Origin: Rutidosis leptorrhynchoides
Taxonomy: Eukaryota; Streptophyta; Magnoliopsida; Asterales; Asteraceae
DNA length: 64,000 nucleotides
Reading direction: 5' to 3'
Assembly: GCF_046630445.1 (NCBI RefSeq)
Contig: NC_092333.1
Coordinates: forward strand, 716,154,001 to 716,218,000
Below the pieces are notes generated by a model. The model saw only the letters and a program-made list of their open reading frames with translations. It made no database searches and was not told the DNA's origin. Of the stretch, positions 12,248 through 23,070 are shown piece after piece. The number at the start of each line of letters is the position of its first letter. The stretch's first letter is position 1. The position numbers were made by a program, and so were the translations under genes.

Positions 12248-12580
12248 TGTTGGAGCTCGATGGATCTTGGGATCGAAGGTTTTCGTGAATCGTTGACGTT
12301 CGGGATCGAATGGGTCGAACCGGATCCTTTTGGACCGGATTAGATCGATGCCTAGAGTCTAGATTCGACTTGTGTGGGTTTTTGGGACGGGAGGAAAACG
12401 ACCGGCAGCAGTGACGGGGTGTGGAACAATCAACTTCTCAAATGAACAAGGCAACCCGTATTTATATTCTCAGGGAGACAGTCGGTCGACTGTCTCCAAC
12501 ATCGGTCGATTGATATGACAATCGGTCGACAGTCATGTTTGCCTCGGTTGATAAGAACTGGGGATTTATATGCACCAACA
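12248..12580 (-). repeat. 3' LTR of the gag-only element
   Basis: Starts TGTTGGAG and ends CACCAACA in plus orientation, giving inverted ends TGTTGG/CCAACA. It contains three TCGGTCGA motifs near 12485-12535. Confidence 0.92.
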
Positions 12581-12590
12581 AACTCCCCCT
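12581..12590 (-). other. Polypurine tract (minus strand AGGGGGAGTT)
   Basis: AACTCCCCCT directly adjoins the left LTR, reading AGGGGGAGTT on the element's sense strand. A second similar tract, ACTCCCCCTAGG, lies about 80 bases inward (12663-12674) and may be a spare plus-strand primer. Confidence 0.8.
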
Positions 12591-13166
12591 AAGACCTAGT
12601 TCTATCAACATTTCTTCTTAACTCGGACATAAACACCACCAAACTCCATTGAGGATCAACATACTCCCCCTAGGATGTGGCATTACATTCTGATTTACTT
12701 GAATTCCCTTATGCACCAATAAACTCCCTTATATGGCAAATATTTTCTCTACTCGTCTTCTCTCTTCATCTTTATCCTTATCATATTCCAGTGACAATTG
12801 CAAGTCGATACAATTATCAAGAAATACAATTTGTTGAACCTTTAAGTAAAATCTCTTTTGATACTCGGAGACTTATACTCAGCAATCTTCAAAGCTCGAC
12901 AGTCATTAGATTAACCCTAACTTATGACTGTTGTGACTTCAGGTTCTTCAATCTCTTCAAATCTTCTTAGAAGCAGCGGAGTCTTAAGATTTGACAATGT
13001 TTGGCCCATAAATAATCAGACGCTTCTGATTATCCCACAATAACTTCTATTTTCTTCAAAAGCTTCTTAACATTATAATCATCGAGACTATTAATTAAGC
13101 AGCTTTATTCCTTTCTATCACGTACGCCATTCCTTCATGTTCATCAGAACTCCCGAAGCTCCAACT

Positions 13167-14060
13167 TTAACTTCTTCTTTCAGTTAACATGGCTCGTACG
13201 TATATCAACTTTGACAAAATGTTGGTCATACAAACATACAGTTTAAACTGAATTAAATTAGTCTCGTACAGGGATTTCATCTCTAGATAACTCGCCTTAA
13301 AAATCTGAAGCTCCCGTTTTAACTCGGGACAGTAAACACAATCTAAGGGGATTCCATTCAGTTTAGAAACTATGCATTCCAGTTTAGCAATCTCACGTTT
13401 ATGACTAACACAATCATTACATACAAAGGAAGGTTCAACATGTACCTTAGAGCTGCTAGATGCATCTTTCATGAACGTACTATTCTCCTTAGCGCAACTG
13501 TCTTCTTCAGATTCTGAATTCAATACTGATTTAGTGATGACCGCATCCTGCTCAACATTATCTGACTCATCAGCAACAGCATTCACAACCGGCTCTTCAA
13601 CTCTAGCCAGATTTTCAATCTCAGTATCAGCAGCAACATGATAACTGGAAGATTTAACCGTATAGCAATCACTAGAATTAACTTCATTCTTAGACCCGGA
13701 TGAAGACTTATCATTTATCTTAAGATCTTGAAGCATATTTCTTATAGCATATTGTTCTAATATCTTCTCTCTCAACATGGAAATAACTGAATTGAGAGTG
13801 AGAACAGTATCTCTAACCCAAGCTCTCTCTTCAAGTTGCTCAATGCATGCATTCCATTTCTTTGGCAATCCCTCTTTTAGAACTTTTACAGCCTTATCTT
13901 GTGTCACCTCGATTCTACAATTTTTCATCTCGGATATTAAATGACAATATCTCGTTATCGTGTCCTCTAAAGTCTCAGTACTCCGTGCTGCAAATCTTTT
14001 CCATTCCCGTTTCAACGTTTGTCCCTTATTTTCCTTCATTTCGCCACTCGAGTAAAACAT
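13167..14060 (-). CDS. Partial Copia-type Gag (297 aa)
   Basis: Uninterrupted 297-codon frame in the element's sense direction. The N-terminal third resembles the distal half of the plant Copia gag domain (UBN2/Retrotran_gag type): LKREWKRF near the start, a CHLISEMK helix and GLPKKWNACIEQLEE. The middle is acidic and Ser-rich. The C-terminal part has CNDC and CVYC pairs spaced along a likely coiled coil (KREIAKLEC, ELKRELQIF), as in SIRE-type gags. The usual N-terminal half of the gag domain is missing, and the 1.3 kb upstream to the 5' LTR has no matching frame. Gag packages element RNA in cytoplasmic particles. Whether this truncated form still assembles is unknown. Confidence 0.75.
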   Translation of the reverse strand: MFYSSGEMKENKGQTLKREWKRFAARSTETLEDTITRYCHLISEMKNCRIEVTQDKAVKVLKEGLPKKWNACIEQLEERAWVRDTVLTLNSVISMLREKILEQYAIRNMLQDLKINDKSSSGSKNEVNSSDCYTVKSSSYHVAADTEIENLARVEEPVVNAVADESDNVEQDAVITKSVLNSESEEDSCAKENSTFMKDASSSSKVHVEPSFVCNDCVSHKREIAKLECIVSKLNGIPLDCVYCPELKRELQIFKASYLEMKSLYETNLIQFKLYVCMTNILSKLIYVRAMLTERRS

Positions 14061-14867
14061 TGGAATATCTTAAAATCTGATAAAAACTCGCGAAATCCCG
14101 AAAAATTCGTGAAATTCTGAGAACCGATCAAATTTTAACTTTTGGTCAAAATCAAACTAATTGCCTATGTCTCTGTCGAAATTCTATGAAACTAAAATGT
14201 GAAAAACTCAATTTAGTTAATTGACAAAATATGTCAAATTAATTAATGTGAATCCACTTCCAATAACAAGATGTCAGTTTTCACTCTTTCTTTTCAATGA
14301 CCACACAAAAACAAAAACTTAAACAATTAAAGATTCCAACACCACACCTACTTTCTTGTTTCTTTGAATTTTGCTCGATCAAAAGGAACCAAGGGCCCAA
14401 CTTTTTATTTCTCTTTTACTTCCAAGTGGAACAAACAACACCATACATTAATTAATTAATCAAACATGCTTTTTCTTTCCTTATGATCTAGCAACCAACA
14501 CCAACAATTTAATAGGTTTTTTTTATTAGTGTTTGACTCGTTTATCTCTCTCTTGTTCTCTGGTGTCGACACAAACATGCAAGAGGGTGGTCCCTTCCTT
14601 GTTCCAAATTGCACAAAATATGTGTTTATTTAAACACACTCTCTTCTTGAATTGTCAACAGAAAGCCCCGAAACCAACAGCAAAACGATGATTTAATAAA
14701 GAGAATTTCTTCTCTTTTCTTGCCTTTTTTGTATAACACATGCTTCTACCCACTCATCAACAAAATCCTATAATAAAAAGCTATCTTCTTCTTCTTCTCA
14801 ACACTTATCAAACAAAAATAGGTACCTGCAACTTACCTAAATTGTTATATATATTTTTTTCAGAAAC
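14061..14867 (-). other. Non-coding part of the gag-only element
   Basis: Internal sequence between the gag frame and the motif array. It is A/T-rich with no protein motif seen, and corresponds to an untranslated leader of the minus-strand transcript. Confidence 0.6.
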
Positions 14868-15074
14868 ACAGTCGGTCGAAGAAGAGAGACAATCGGTCGA
14901 GGATTAGACAGTCGGTCGACTGTCGTATCGTTAGTTGGCCGAGGTTCGACGTCAAACAGGTTATTTGATAAAATATCAATCGGTCGATTTGGCTTTTACA
15001 ATCGGTCGAAGTGAGGTGACAATCGGTCGAATTGAGGGTGACAATCGGCCGAAGTAGGTTGACAATCGGTCGAC
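14868..15074. repeat. Array of CAATCGGTCGA-like motifs
   Basis: At least eight copies of a CA(G/A)TCGGTCGA motif (one as TCGGCCGA) lie in about 200 bases at irregular spacing: around 14871, 14891, 14908, 14977, 15000, 15020, 15041 and 15062. The same motif occurs three times in each LTR. Several copies extend into the palindrome CAGTCGGTCGACTG. Confidence 0.85.
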
Positions 15075-15358
15075 TTTAAAAAAAACGTTTTCTTGGTGAT
15101 TTTGCAGAAAATGGCAGCGGGTGGTGGTGGTTCGCGGTGGAGGAGACCCAAAACAGCGAGTTAGGACTTGAAAACTTGCAGAAAGGTACGTGACACGATT
15201 TACAACACTTTTGCAATTTTAGTTTTTTTTTTTTAAAAACAATACTCTATTTCACTTTACAAACTAGTCTTTGAACCGGAAAAAAAACTTTAAAAATCGA
15301 ATTTTTATGACTCAAAAACGAATTCACGGATTGAACGATCGATCCTACAAGCCTTAAT

Positions 15359-15370
15359 GCTCTGATACCA
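15359..15370 (-). other. Primer-binding site, initiator tRNA-Met
   Basis: The minus strand reads TGGTATCAGAGC three bases inside the right LTR, the usual plant primer site for the 3' end of initiator tRNA-Met. Confidence 0.9.
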
Positions 15371-15373
15371 CTT

Positions 15374-15706
15374 TGTTGGAGCTCGATGGATCTTGGGATC
15401 GAAGGTTTTCGTGAATCGTTGACGTTCGGGATCGAATGGGTCGAACCGGATCCTTTTGGACCGGATTAGATCGATGCCTAGAGTCTAGATTCGACTTGTG
15501 TGGGTTTTTGGGACGGGAGGAAAACGACCGGCAGCAGTGACGGGGTGTGGAACAATCAACTTCTCAAATGAACAAGGCAACCCGTATTTATATTCTCAGG
15601 GAGACAGTCGGTCGACTGTCTCCAACATCGGTCGATTGATATGACAATCGGTCGACAGTCATGTTTGCCTCGGTTGATAAGAACTGGGGATTTATATGCA
15701 CCAACA
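15374..15706 (-). repeat. 5' LTR of the gag-only element
   Basis: 333 bases, apparently identical to the LTR at 12248-12580. Drives the minus-strand transcript if active. Confidence 0.92.
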
Positions 15707-15904
15707 AAGATGGCATGGTTATTGGCGATTGATGTTAAGTTTGATAATAATGCTCCGAAATTAGGGTATTCATCTTGTTAGTTTCTTACTTTATGTCTAG
15801 TATAGGTGCTCGAGTTTCACTCAAATTAGTGTTACTCGTATTGTAATCCTCTTTGTATCATTTCCTTATCAATAAAATTAGCTTGCTTTTCAAAAAAAAA
15901 AAAA

Positions 15905-16752
15905 TAATTGCATGTTTCAATCTTGTAAAGCAGTCTATTTTGGTAATTGCAGTCATTAATTGCATTTCATCTGGTCAGTCAATCTGATCTGCTGACTGAA
16001 ATGGATGACAAAGTTGATAAACAGATGGGAGGCATGCTGCAATTTGAAGGTTAGCGTTCGTATGTGCAGTAGCCTTAATTAGCACCAAATGTTTTTTAGA
16101 TTCTATTCTTATTAGATGCTTGTTAGATGCTGATGTGAATCAGGCCTACATGGACTGTATAACTTGGCCAAATGTGTGCCTACTTTAACTAAATTTTCTT
16201 TATCCACAAGCAAGTACGATCTTTCACTTGTTTCTTGTAGATCCGAGTAGAATAATAGGTCAGAATTGGCTCACTTATATATTTTTGCAGTTGCCTATGG
16301 TGAGATGTGTGTCCATGGAGGGGTCTCATTTGTTTGTTTGGAAAGGAGTGCATGATGATTTCGCCAAGAAAAAATAGAAGGAATTGGCCGACGTGGGAAA
16401 GAATACTACTACATTGTGCCGGCTTTATTTTATGATTTTCCTATGAAATAAGTGATGCTTTTTGGGATGTCCCGCGTTAAGGTATTCTATCTTTAGATTG
16501 TTGACTAGTTTGTGATAAATCAAGTGTTTATAAGTGTCTTCCTTTTTATCCATAAAATAAGCCACATCGTTGAAGTATGAAGGTAACCTATCAACCACAT
16601 AGGGCTTCTGGTATGATGATAACCTATCAACCACAATGTAAGTTTCTAAATTGTTTTAATTACTGGTGTATCTTTTTCAATTAAGTTATAACATGTATTG
16701 CAGTTTGTAGACTGTAAAGAATGAAAAATCATAATCAGATAGGCGTCATACC
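15905..16752 (+). repeat. A2 unit continued and start of the next degenerate unit
   Basis: Resumes the A unit after the LINE with TAATTGCATG. It includes the ACATGGACTGTATAACTTGG block (about 16150) and a TGTTGACTAGTTTGTGATAAATCAA block (16499-16523). That block recurs at about 19370, followed in both by AAGCCACATCGTTGAAGTAT (about 16560 and 19431). No intact frame. It looks like a tandemly duplicated, decayed multi-exon sequence. Confidence 0.6.
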
Positions 16753-16756
16753 GGTT

Positions 16757-16903
<147 letters not shown>

Positions 16904-17280
16904 GTATCAGTATCAGTGTATTTTTATCAGGATTATTACTGGTTTCATTGCCATTTTTATTAGTATTGATTATTACTAGTATTATTTTTATGTTATTATT
17001 ACTATTGATATTGATATTGATATTATTTCTATTATTTCTTTTTACTTTCACCACTATTATTTACTATTATTATCATAATTGTTGTAGTTTTAATATAAAT
17101 ATAAATTATTAAAATTATTATTATTAGTTTTATTAATATTAATATTATTATTTCTTCTAGTAACTTTTAATAGCTACTATTATTTGTATTATTACTTCTA
17201 TCTTTACTATCCGTTTTATGTACTTGTAGTATTACTTGTAGCCTTTTTTTTATTTATTTATTTATTTATTTTTTTTTTTT

Positions 17281-17800
17281 GAGTATGCATGTATGTTTGT
17301 ATGTATGTTTAAACGTTTGTTTGTATGAACTCTTGTTTATGGTTGTTTGTTGTTATGTTATGGAGGTATGCTTTTCTTGTATGTTTGCTTATGTAGGTAC
17401 GTTTGTATGTAGGTAAGGATGTATGTATCTAAGTGTATATGTAAATGGTACGTACGTAGATTTGTATGCTTATGTAGATATGTATGTATGATTGCATGTA
17501 TGTGTGGATATAGGTATGTATGTACGTACAAGTTTCATGTATATATGTAGTTTTGCTTATGTACGGATGTATATAGGTATGTATGTAGGTGTGTTTTTTG
17601 TGCGTGCGGGTGTTTTGGGAATGTTGTGTGGTGTGTGTTTTCGGGGTGTTTGTGTGGGTGTGGGTGTGTGTGTGGGTGTGGGTGTGGGTGTGGGTGTGTG
17701 TGTGAGGGTGTGGGGGTGTGTGTATGGTGGGTGTGTACTTGTGGGTGTGGGAAGGTGGGTGGGGGTGGGGGGGGGGGGGGGTGTGTGTGTGTGAGTGCGT
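17281..17800. repeat. GTAT-rich tract followed by GTGTGG/G-rich tract
   Basis: 17281-17600 is dominated by GTATGTAT variants. 17616-17800 is GTGTGGGTG repeats with a run of 15 G around 17767-17781. The G-rich strand could form quadruplex or Z-DNA. It is not the plant telomere repeat. Confidence 0.9.
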
Positions 17801-18139
17801 ATCGCATCGTTCGGTGCATCTTGGGGCCATTAGGACGGAGGACGACCTTCTTTGCTTTTGAGCTTCGTTGGTTTTCTTTTAGTTGTATGGCTTCGGGGAT
17901 GTCTACCGTAAAGGTGCATGAGTGGTGTTTGGTTTGTCCTAGGTGGTTGGCTCTTTGCGTGCGCAACAACTTTCACCTGGCATGCCTCTCGTGTTATGTT
18001 CACAAGGTCTTTTGGCTCTATTATTCGAGGCAACAACAAGCGTCGATTTTGTGGCGTCTTGACTGCCGATTAGAGCCTAAATTAATTTTCAGGCAGGTTT
18101 AAATACCCATGGAAATTTGATTCCTACCATTTCCGTGGC

Positions 18140-18240
18140 CTATATTTTTTACTTTCACTTTTATTTATTTATTTATTTTTAGTTATTTATTTATTTATTT
18201 TTTATTTATTTATTTATTTATTTATTTTTATTTTTTTTAC

Positions 18241-18292
<52 letters not shown>

Positions 18293-18297
18293 TTTTT
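18140..18297. repeat. (TTTA)n and (TTA)n tracts
   Basis: Tandem TTTA units with interruptions, then about 16 TTA units, directly before the SINE-like 3' end. Confidence 0.92.
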
Positions 18298-18521
18298 AAT
18301 ATATAGGCCGGAGGTCCGCACGGAAGCAATCTCTCTACTCTGGGGTAGGGAGAGGGATGTCGTTCTCTAATGCGGGTAGAGAATTTTTTCTCGACTCGTG
18401 GATATAGAAACGACTTCTCTTCTATTCTAGGATAGAGGAAGGATTGTCTACATCTAACCTCCCCTATACCTCGCATATGCGGGATTGGGTATTGTTGTTG
18501 TTGTTGTATAGGCATCATACC

Positions 18522-19629
18522 ATTTGAACATAGGTCAAAGTTTTCATATTGTGCAGGTATATTTTGCATTAATTTTATTCATTCTCAATGCTGCATTTTA
18601 AAGTTTACAATTCATATTTACCGCCTTAATTAGTACCTATTGCTTGTTATACGCTATTTTGGGTTGTTTTGCATTCAGAAGTTCGTTTACTTTGAAATTT
18701 GGTGGGTCAGTATATCCAGGGATCTATCTATGGATATGTTTGATCAGCCATATACGAAAATTTGTCTATGTCAAAAGTATTATAAATTACGTGAGGTGGC
18801 AAATCTGGTTATCTAGGTGAATTCAGTAAAGATTCGAAGCTAATAGTTTTCGAAAATAAAGTGGATGAGAATTGTCTTATTAAGGTCTTTAACAGTTCTG
18901 ATAATAACTAAACTTGTATCTTAATTTCTTATCAGTCTTTCTAAAAGGATCTGCTATATGCGCTTGACTCGATACATACTGCTTGGACAGCGTAGCTAGG
19001 CGCGTCCTCAAATTTGTTTATGTCAAAAGTTTTTTGAGATGAGTTGAGGTGACAGATCTGGTTATCGAGGCGAATATTTTTCAAAATTAAAGCTGATGGG
19101 AATTGTCTTATTGAGGTTTTTATGCGCTTTTTTAACGTTTTTCTTTCTTGTTTCACAAAACTATAATCTAAAGAAAAACAATATAAACAAATAGACTTCA
19201 GATGTTTTACAGGAGTGACAAAGAAGTGATGAAGAGGGCAAATGCAAAAACATCATAATTTAAAGTTCATGTGAAGGAAAAGTTCGTTTTTATGCCTCGA
19301 CCATTTGGTGGCGTTGTGCCAGTTTAGTTTAGCTGAGAATGGCCTCGACCAAGGTATTCTATCCTCTGATTGTTGACTAGTTTGTGATAAATCAAACGTA
19401 TATAAGTGTGTTCCTTTTTACCTTAAATTAAGCCACATCGTTGAAGTATTGGTGTTTGAAGAGATTAGCGGTATGGAAGAGTAACCTGTTTTATATTTAA
19501 TTTTAAATTTTGTTTAGTTACTGGTTTATATTATGTTATTAGACTAAGCACGTCCACATATTAAAAAGAATGAATAAATGTGACAGGTATGCGTCATGCC
19601 ATATGTACCTTGGTTAAAGTTTTCATATT
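18522..19629 (+). repeat. Degenerate tandem units (third and start of fourth)
   Basis: Blocks here recur downstream of the Copia insertion: GCAGGTATATTTTGCAT (about 18554 and 25197), TCAGAAGTTC (about 18677 and 25347), TATATCCAGGGATCTA (about 18712 and 25385), CGATACATAC-GCTTGGACAG (about 18970 and 25513), and ATAGACTTCAG (about 19191 and 27460). A new unit starts with AAAAAGAATGAA at about 19562. No intact frame; parental gene unknown. Confidence 0.65.
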
Positions 19630-19634
19630 GTGCA

Positions 19635-20251
19635 TGTTAAAATGCAATGCAAATTTAGAAAATATGGAATTAGTAATGTATGTAAATATCTAGATATTAA
19701 AATGTAAAAGAAATATCTAGATATTAATGAGAAAAAATCTAGATGTTAAAATGTAAAAATCTAGATATTTTTATGTGGTAAAAATATCTAGATATTTATC
19801 CATGGAAAAATCTAGTGTGTAGAAGTTTCCAAGGAGTAGTATAAATATGGGTGGTGATTTCATTTGTGAAGTAAGGTGTGAAGTAAGAAGAGTGTGAGTT
19901 AGAGAAAGCTTATACGTAGAGAAAAGACAACTTATAAGTAATAATGCAATTATATTTTTGTATTAATAAAAGTGTTATTTGTTAAGTTTTTCGGTTAAGC
20001 CTTAGTTTGTGTTTAAGTTCTTAGTGCACTTGTGTTATTTGTATTATATGGTCGGCTCTGCCGCCTAAGTGATATATGGTCGGTTATATCGCCTAAATGA
20101 TCTATGGTCGACACTGTCGCCTAAGTATCATTGTGCACTAAGGATTCATAAAAATTTAAAGGCTAACCAACGTCAAAGTGTTGGTGTAGTGAGTGTTGTA
20201 TAATCTAGGTCCTCTATAGTGGGTGTGTTGGGCTCGTCGAAGCTTCCAACA
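19635..20251 (+). repeat. Copia 5' LTR
   Basis: 617 bases, TGTTAAAATG to CTTCCAACA. A TATAAATATGG box lies at about 19841. A run of ATCTAGATATT palindromes fills the first 170 bases. Three GGTCGGCTCTGCCGCCTAAG-like units lie at about 20050-20130. Confidence 0.95.
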
Positions 20252-20253
20252 AT

Positions 20254-20265
20254 TGGTATCAGAGC
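20254..20265 (+). other. Primer-binding site, initiator tRNA-Met
   Basis: TGGTATCAGAGC begins two bases after the 5' LTR. Confidence 0.93.
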
Positions 20266-20418
20266 GGGTCGTTCGGGACCATTGCTAGTGGAGGTACTCA
20301 TCGGTAAACGTTGGACGTTTACATCATCTTGTTTACACCAAGGCCCTAAGGGAGATTCTGTCGGAGCACAGTTAGGAACTGTGAAAGCTCATCGATCTGG
20401 GACCAAGCTTATTGGACG

Positions 20419-23061
20419 TTGGACGTCATGATGACAGATCTTGCAAGTACGAGCAGTGGAATCAAGAGTCTCAATAACCACAACTATGGTTATTGGCGGA
20501 CTTGTATAGAATCCTACCTACAAGGACAGGATTTATGGGAAATAGTTGCTGGCAGTGACACAACGCCTCCACCAAAAGAAAATGCCGAAGCCTTGAGAAA
20601 ATGGAACATCAAGGCCGGGAAGGCTTTATTTATGTTGAAGACTACAATCGAGGAGGATCTATTGGAGCACATCCGTGACGAGAAAACACCAAAGGCAGCT
20701 TGGGAAACTTTTGAAAAATTGTTTTCAAAGAAGAATGAAGCACGCCTCCAGCTCTTGGAAAATGAGCTCGCAGGTATCTCACAAGGAAGTCTATCTATTT
20801 CTCAGTATTTCACCAAGGTGAAATCTATTTGTCGTGAGATATCTCAACTTGCTCCTGAAGAGAAAGTGAGTGATGCAAGGATGAAGAGAATTATCATCCA
20901 CGGCTTAAGATCCGAGTATAATGTATTTATAGCCGCTGTGAGAGGATGGCCTACTCAACCATCATTAATAGGGCTGGAGAATTTATTGGCTAATCAAGAG
21001 GCATTAGCCAAGCAGATGAATGAAGTAACCATAAAAGACGGAGAAGATGCACTCTTCACCAATAAGAAGAAAGCAACATCTCGAAGACAAGAGGCGATGA
21101 ATGAAAGTAAGACATATGAGTGGAAGGGTCACCCAAAATCAAAAGGCAACGCTTCAGGGGGAGCTCAACAAAGAAGAAAAGATCATCGCCAACAATATGG
21201 AGAGAATGATAAGAGAAAGAATGGTGAATGCTTCAATTGTGGCAAGAAGGATCATTTTGCACGAGATTGTAGATTTCCCAGAAGGCGAACTTTCGAAGGA
21301 AATGTGTCCGCCGCAAGAGATGAGAAGAAAGAGGTCACATTCGAAGCAACCATTAATGAGGAAACATGGGATGCAGAAACTGGACTCTCTGTTGAAGCTG
21401 ACATAAATGATCAAGCTCTTACAACAACTTTAAAGTCAAAAATAAACTACAAAGATGATTGGATCATCGATTCTGGGTGCTCATATCATATGACCAACGA
21501 TGGGACGAAGCTGCAAGAAATGGAGGATTACAAAGGAAAGAGAGTCGTGTTGACAGCCAACAATTCAAGGTTGTCTATTTCTCACATTGGAAAGACAATA
21601 ATTCCAAGTGAAGGTGACTCTCATAAGCTCCAACTCGAGAAGGTGTATCTTGTCCCTGGCCTAAAGAAGAATTTACTGTCAGTACCACAATTGACAGCAG
21701 AAGGGAATTATGTGCTCTTTGGACCAGAAGATGTGTCCTTCAAGAGAGTGAAGGTGGTTGGCAATCCAATTATGCAAGGAAGAAGAATAGAGTCGGTCTA
21801 TGTACTATCTGCTGAAACAGCTTACGTGGATAAGACTCGAAAGAATGAGACGGCTGATCTTTGGCATGAACGTCTTGGGCATGTGGGCTACAACAAGTTA
21901 AAGGAGATGATGGTGAAATGCATAGTAAATGGGCTTCCTCAAATTGATATCCGAACAGATACAATATGTGCTGGATGTCAATTTGGAAAAGCTCACCAAT
22001 TGCCATTCAAGGAGTCACAATATCAGTCCAAGACACCACTAGAGCTCTTACACTCAGACGTCTTTGGCCCAGTGAAACAAACATCACTTGGAGGTATGAA
22101 GTATATGGTGACATTCATTGATGACTTCTCAAGGTATGTATGGGTTTACTTCATGAAGGAAAAGTCGGAGACTTTTCAGAAGTTTAAAGAGTTCAAGGAG
22201 AAGATAGAAAGTGAGCTCAATAATAAGATTAGGTGCTTACGCACAGATAATGGAGGAGAATATTTATCGACTGAGTTCAATATCTATCTTGAGAAGCACA
22301 AGATTAGAAGACAATTAACTTGTCCAAATACTCCACAACAGAATGGAGTCGCGGAACGCAAGAATCGTCACCTTGCCGAAACTTGTAGAAGTATGCTTCA
22401 TGGTAAGAATGTGCCAGGAAGATTTTGGGCTGAATGTATGAGAACGGCATCATACGTGATAAATAGGCTTCCACAAACAAAGTTGGGGCATATTTCACCA
22501 TATGAAAGATTATGGAAGATCAAGCCAACCGTCAATCATCTCAAGGTTTTTGGATATGTATGCTACGTCTTCGTGCCAGATCATCTCCGAAGCAAATTTG
22601 ATAAGAAGGCAATTCGATGCATTTTTGTCGGTTATGATGAATCAAGAAAAGGATGGAGATGTTGTGATCCAAATACTGGAAAGTGTCATACTTCAAGAAA
22701 TGTGGTATTTGATGAAGCTTCTTCATGGTGGTCACCTCAAAAGATAGAGCTTCCAGAATCTCATGGATTAGAAGAAGTTCCAGAAGAAATAGAAGAATGT
22801 AAAGAGCAAATAGTAGAACCAACTAAAGAAGGAGAAGAGTCGTACTCTAAGGAAACGAGTCCATGGAAAACTAGTGTGCATCAATCTGTATCCAAGGAGG
22901 TTCGTCCAAGCCAAATGGATGTCGAGGAGCATGTACAAGAATTACGGAGATCAACAAGACCGAGGAAACCTAATTCGAGGTATGCCAATGCTGCTCATGT
23001 GGATGAATCAATACCTATTGAGCCTTCTACTTATGAAGAAGCAGCACAAAGTCGAGAATGA
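20419..23061 (+). CDS. Copia Gag-protease-integrase polyprotein (880 aa, prematurely ended)
   Basis: The N-terminal gag domain (about residues 10-240) contains a YGYWRTCIESYL segment. A CCHC knuckle CFNCGKKDHFARDC starts near residue 271. The aspartic protease motif DSGCSYH is at 351. The integrase zinc-binding segment with WHERLGHV is near 482. Its DDE core shows HSDVFGP (about 547), RTDNGGEY (Asp about 610) and NGVAERKNRHL (Glu about 646). The frame stops at TGA 23059-23061 in a region where the family's polyprotein runs on into RT. Nine bases later, and in the same frame, the RT portion continues. A single base change is the simplest cause, so this copy would lack RT and RNase H without readthrough. 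Confidence 0.93.
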   Translation: MDVMMTDLASTSSGIKSLNNHNYGYWRTCIESYLQGQDLWEIVAGSDTTPPPKENAEALRKWNIKAGKALFMLKTTIEEDLLEHIRDEKTPKAAWETFEKLFSKKNEARLQLLENELAGISQGSLSISQYFTKVKSICREISQLAPEEKVSDARMKRIIIHGLRSEYNVFIAAVRGWPTQPSLIGLENLLANQEALAKQMNEVTIKDGEDALFTNKKKATSRRQEAMNESKTYEWKGHPKSKGNASGGAQQRRKDHRQQYGENDKRKNGECFNCGKKDHFARDCRFPRRRTFEGNVSAARDEKKEVTFEATINEETWDAETGLSVEADINDQALTTTLKSKINYKDDWIIDSGCSYHMTNDGTKLQEMEDYKGKRVVLTANNSRLSISHIGKTIIPSEGDSHKLQLEKVYLVPGLKKNLLSVPQLTAEGNYVLFGPEDVSFKRVKVVGNPIMQGRRIESVYVLSAETAYVDKTRKNETADLWHERLGHVGYNKLKEMMVKCIVNGLPQIDIRTDTICAGCQFGKAHQLPFKESQYQSKTPLELLHSDVFGPVKQTSLGGMKYMVTFIDDFSRYVWVYFMKEKSETFQKFKEFKEKIESELNNKIRCLRTDNGGEYLSTEFNIYLEKHKIRRQLTCPNTPQQNGVAERKNRHLAETCRSMLHGKNVPGRFWAECMRTASYVINRLPQTKLGHISPYERLWKIKPTVNHLKVFGYVCYVFVPDHLRSKFDKKAIRCIFVGYDESRKGWRCCDPNTGKCHTSRNVVFDEASSWWSPQKIELPESHGLEEVPEEIEECKEQIVEPTKEGEESYSKETSPWKTSVHQSVSKEVRPSQMDVEEHVQELRRSTRPRKPNSRYANAAHVDESIPIEPSTYEEAAQSRE

Positions 23062-23070
23062 CAGAAAGCG

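Larger units (their letters stand above)
12248..15706 (-). mobile_element. Non-autonomous gag-only LTR element (TR-GAG type, Copia/SIRE-like gag)
   Basis: Two 333-base LTRs flank about 2.8 kb and look identical by eye. The element is bounded by AAGAT duplications at 12243-12247 and 15707-15711. The primer-binding site lies beside the right LTR and the polypurine tract beside the left one, so transcription runs on the minus strand. The only coding capacity is a partial gag, with no protease, integrase, RT or RNase H. It must therefore depend on proteins from another element. The LTR identity points to a very recent insertion. Confidence 0.92.
11450..15904 (+). mobile_element. L1-type LINE, 5'-truncated and internally deleted, split by an LTR element
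   Basis: The LINE runs from about 11450 to a 13-A tail at 15892-15904, preceded by AATAAA at 15871. It is interrupted at 12248-15706 by a young LTR element. Only the distal part of ORF1 is present, and ORF2 (endonuclease and RT) is missing, so the copy is deleted as well as 5'-truncated. After the poly(A), the A2 sequence resumes at TAATTGCATG, which A1 has directly after GATGCAGTCAA. I find no clear target duplication, so insertion was probably blunt or with a small deletion. Confidence 0.75.

Noticed and set aside
17616-17800. Telomere-like repeat
   Set aside because: The unit is GTGTGG/GTGGGT, not the plant TTTAGGG repeat.
17429-18102. Several overlapping frames with His/Thr/Pro or Cys/Gly/Val repeats
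   Set aside because: Products of the GTAT and GTGTGG tracts; mutually exclusive on both strands and without a domain.
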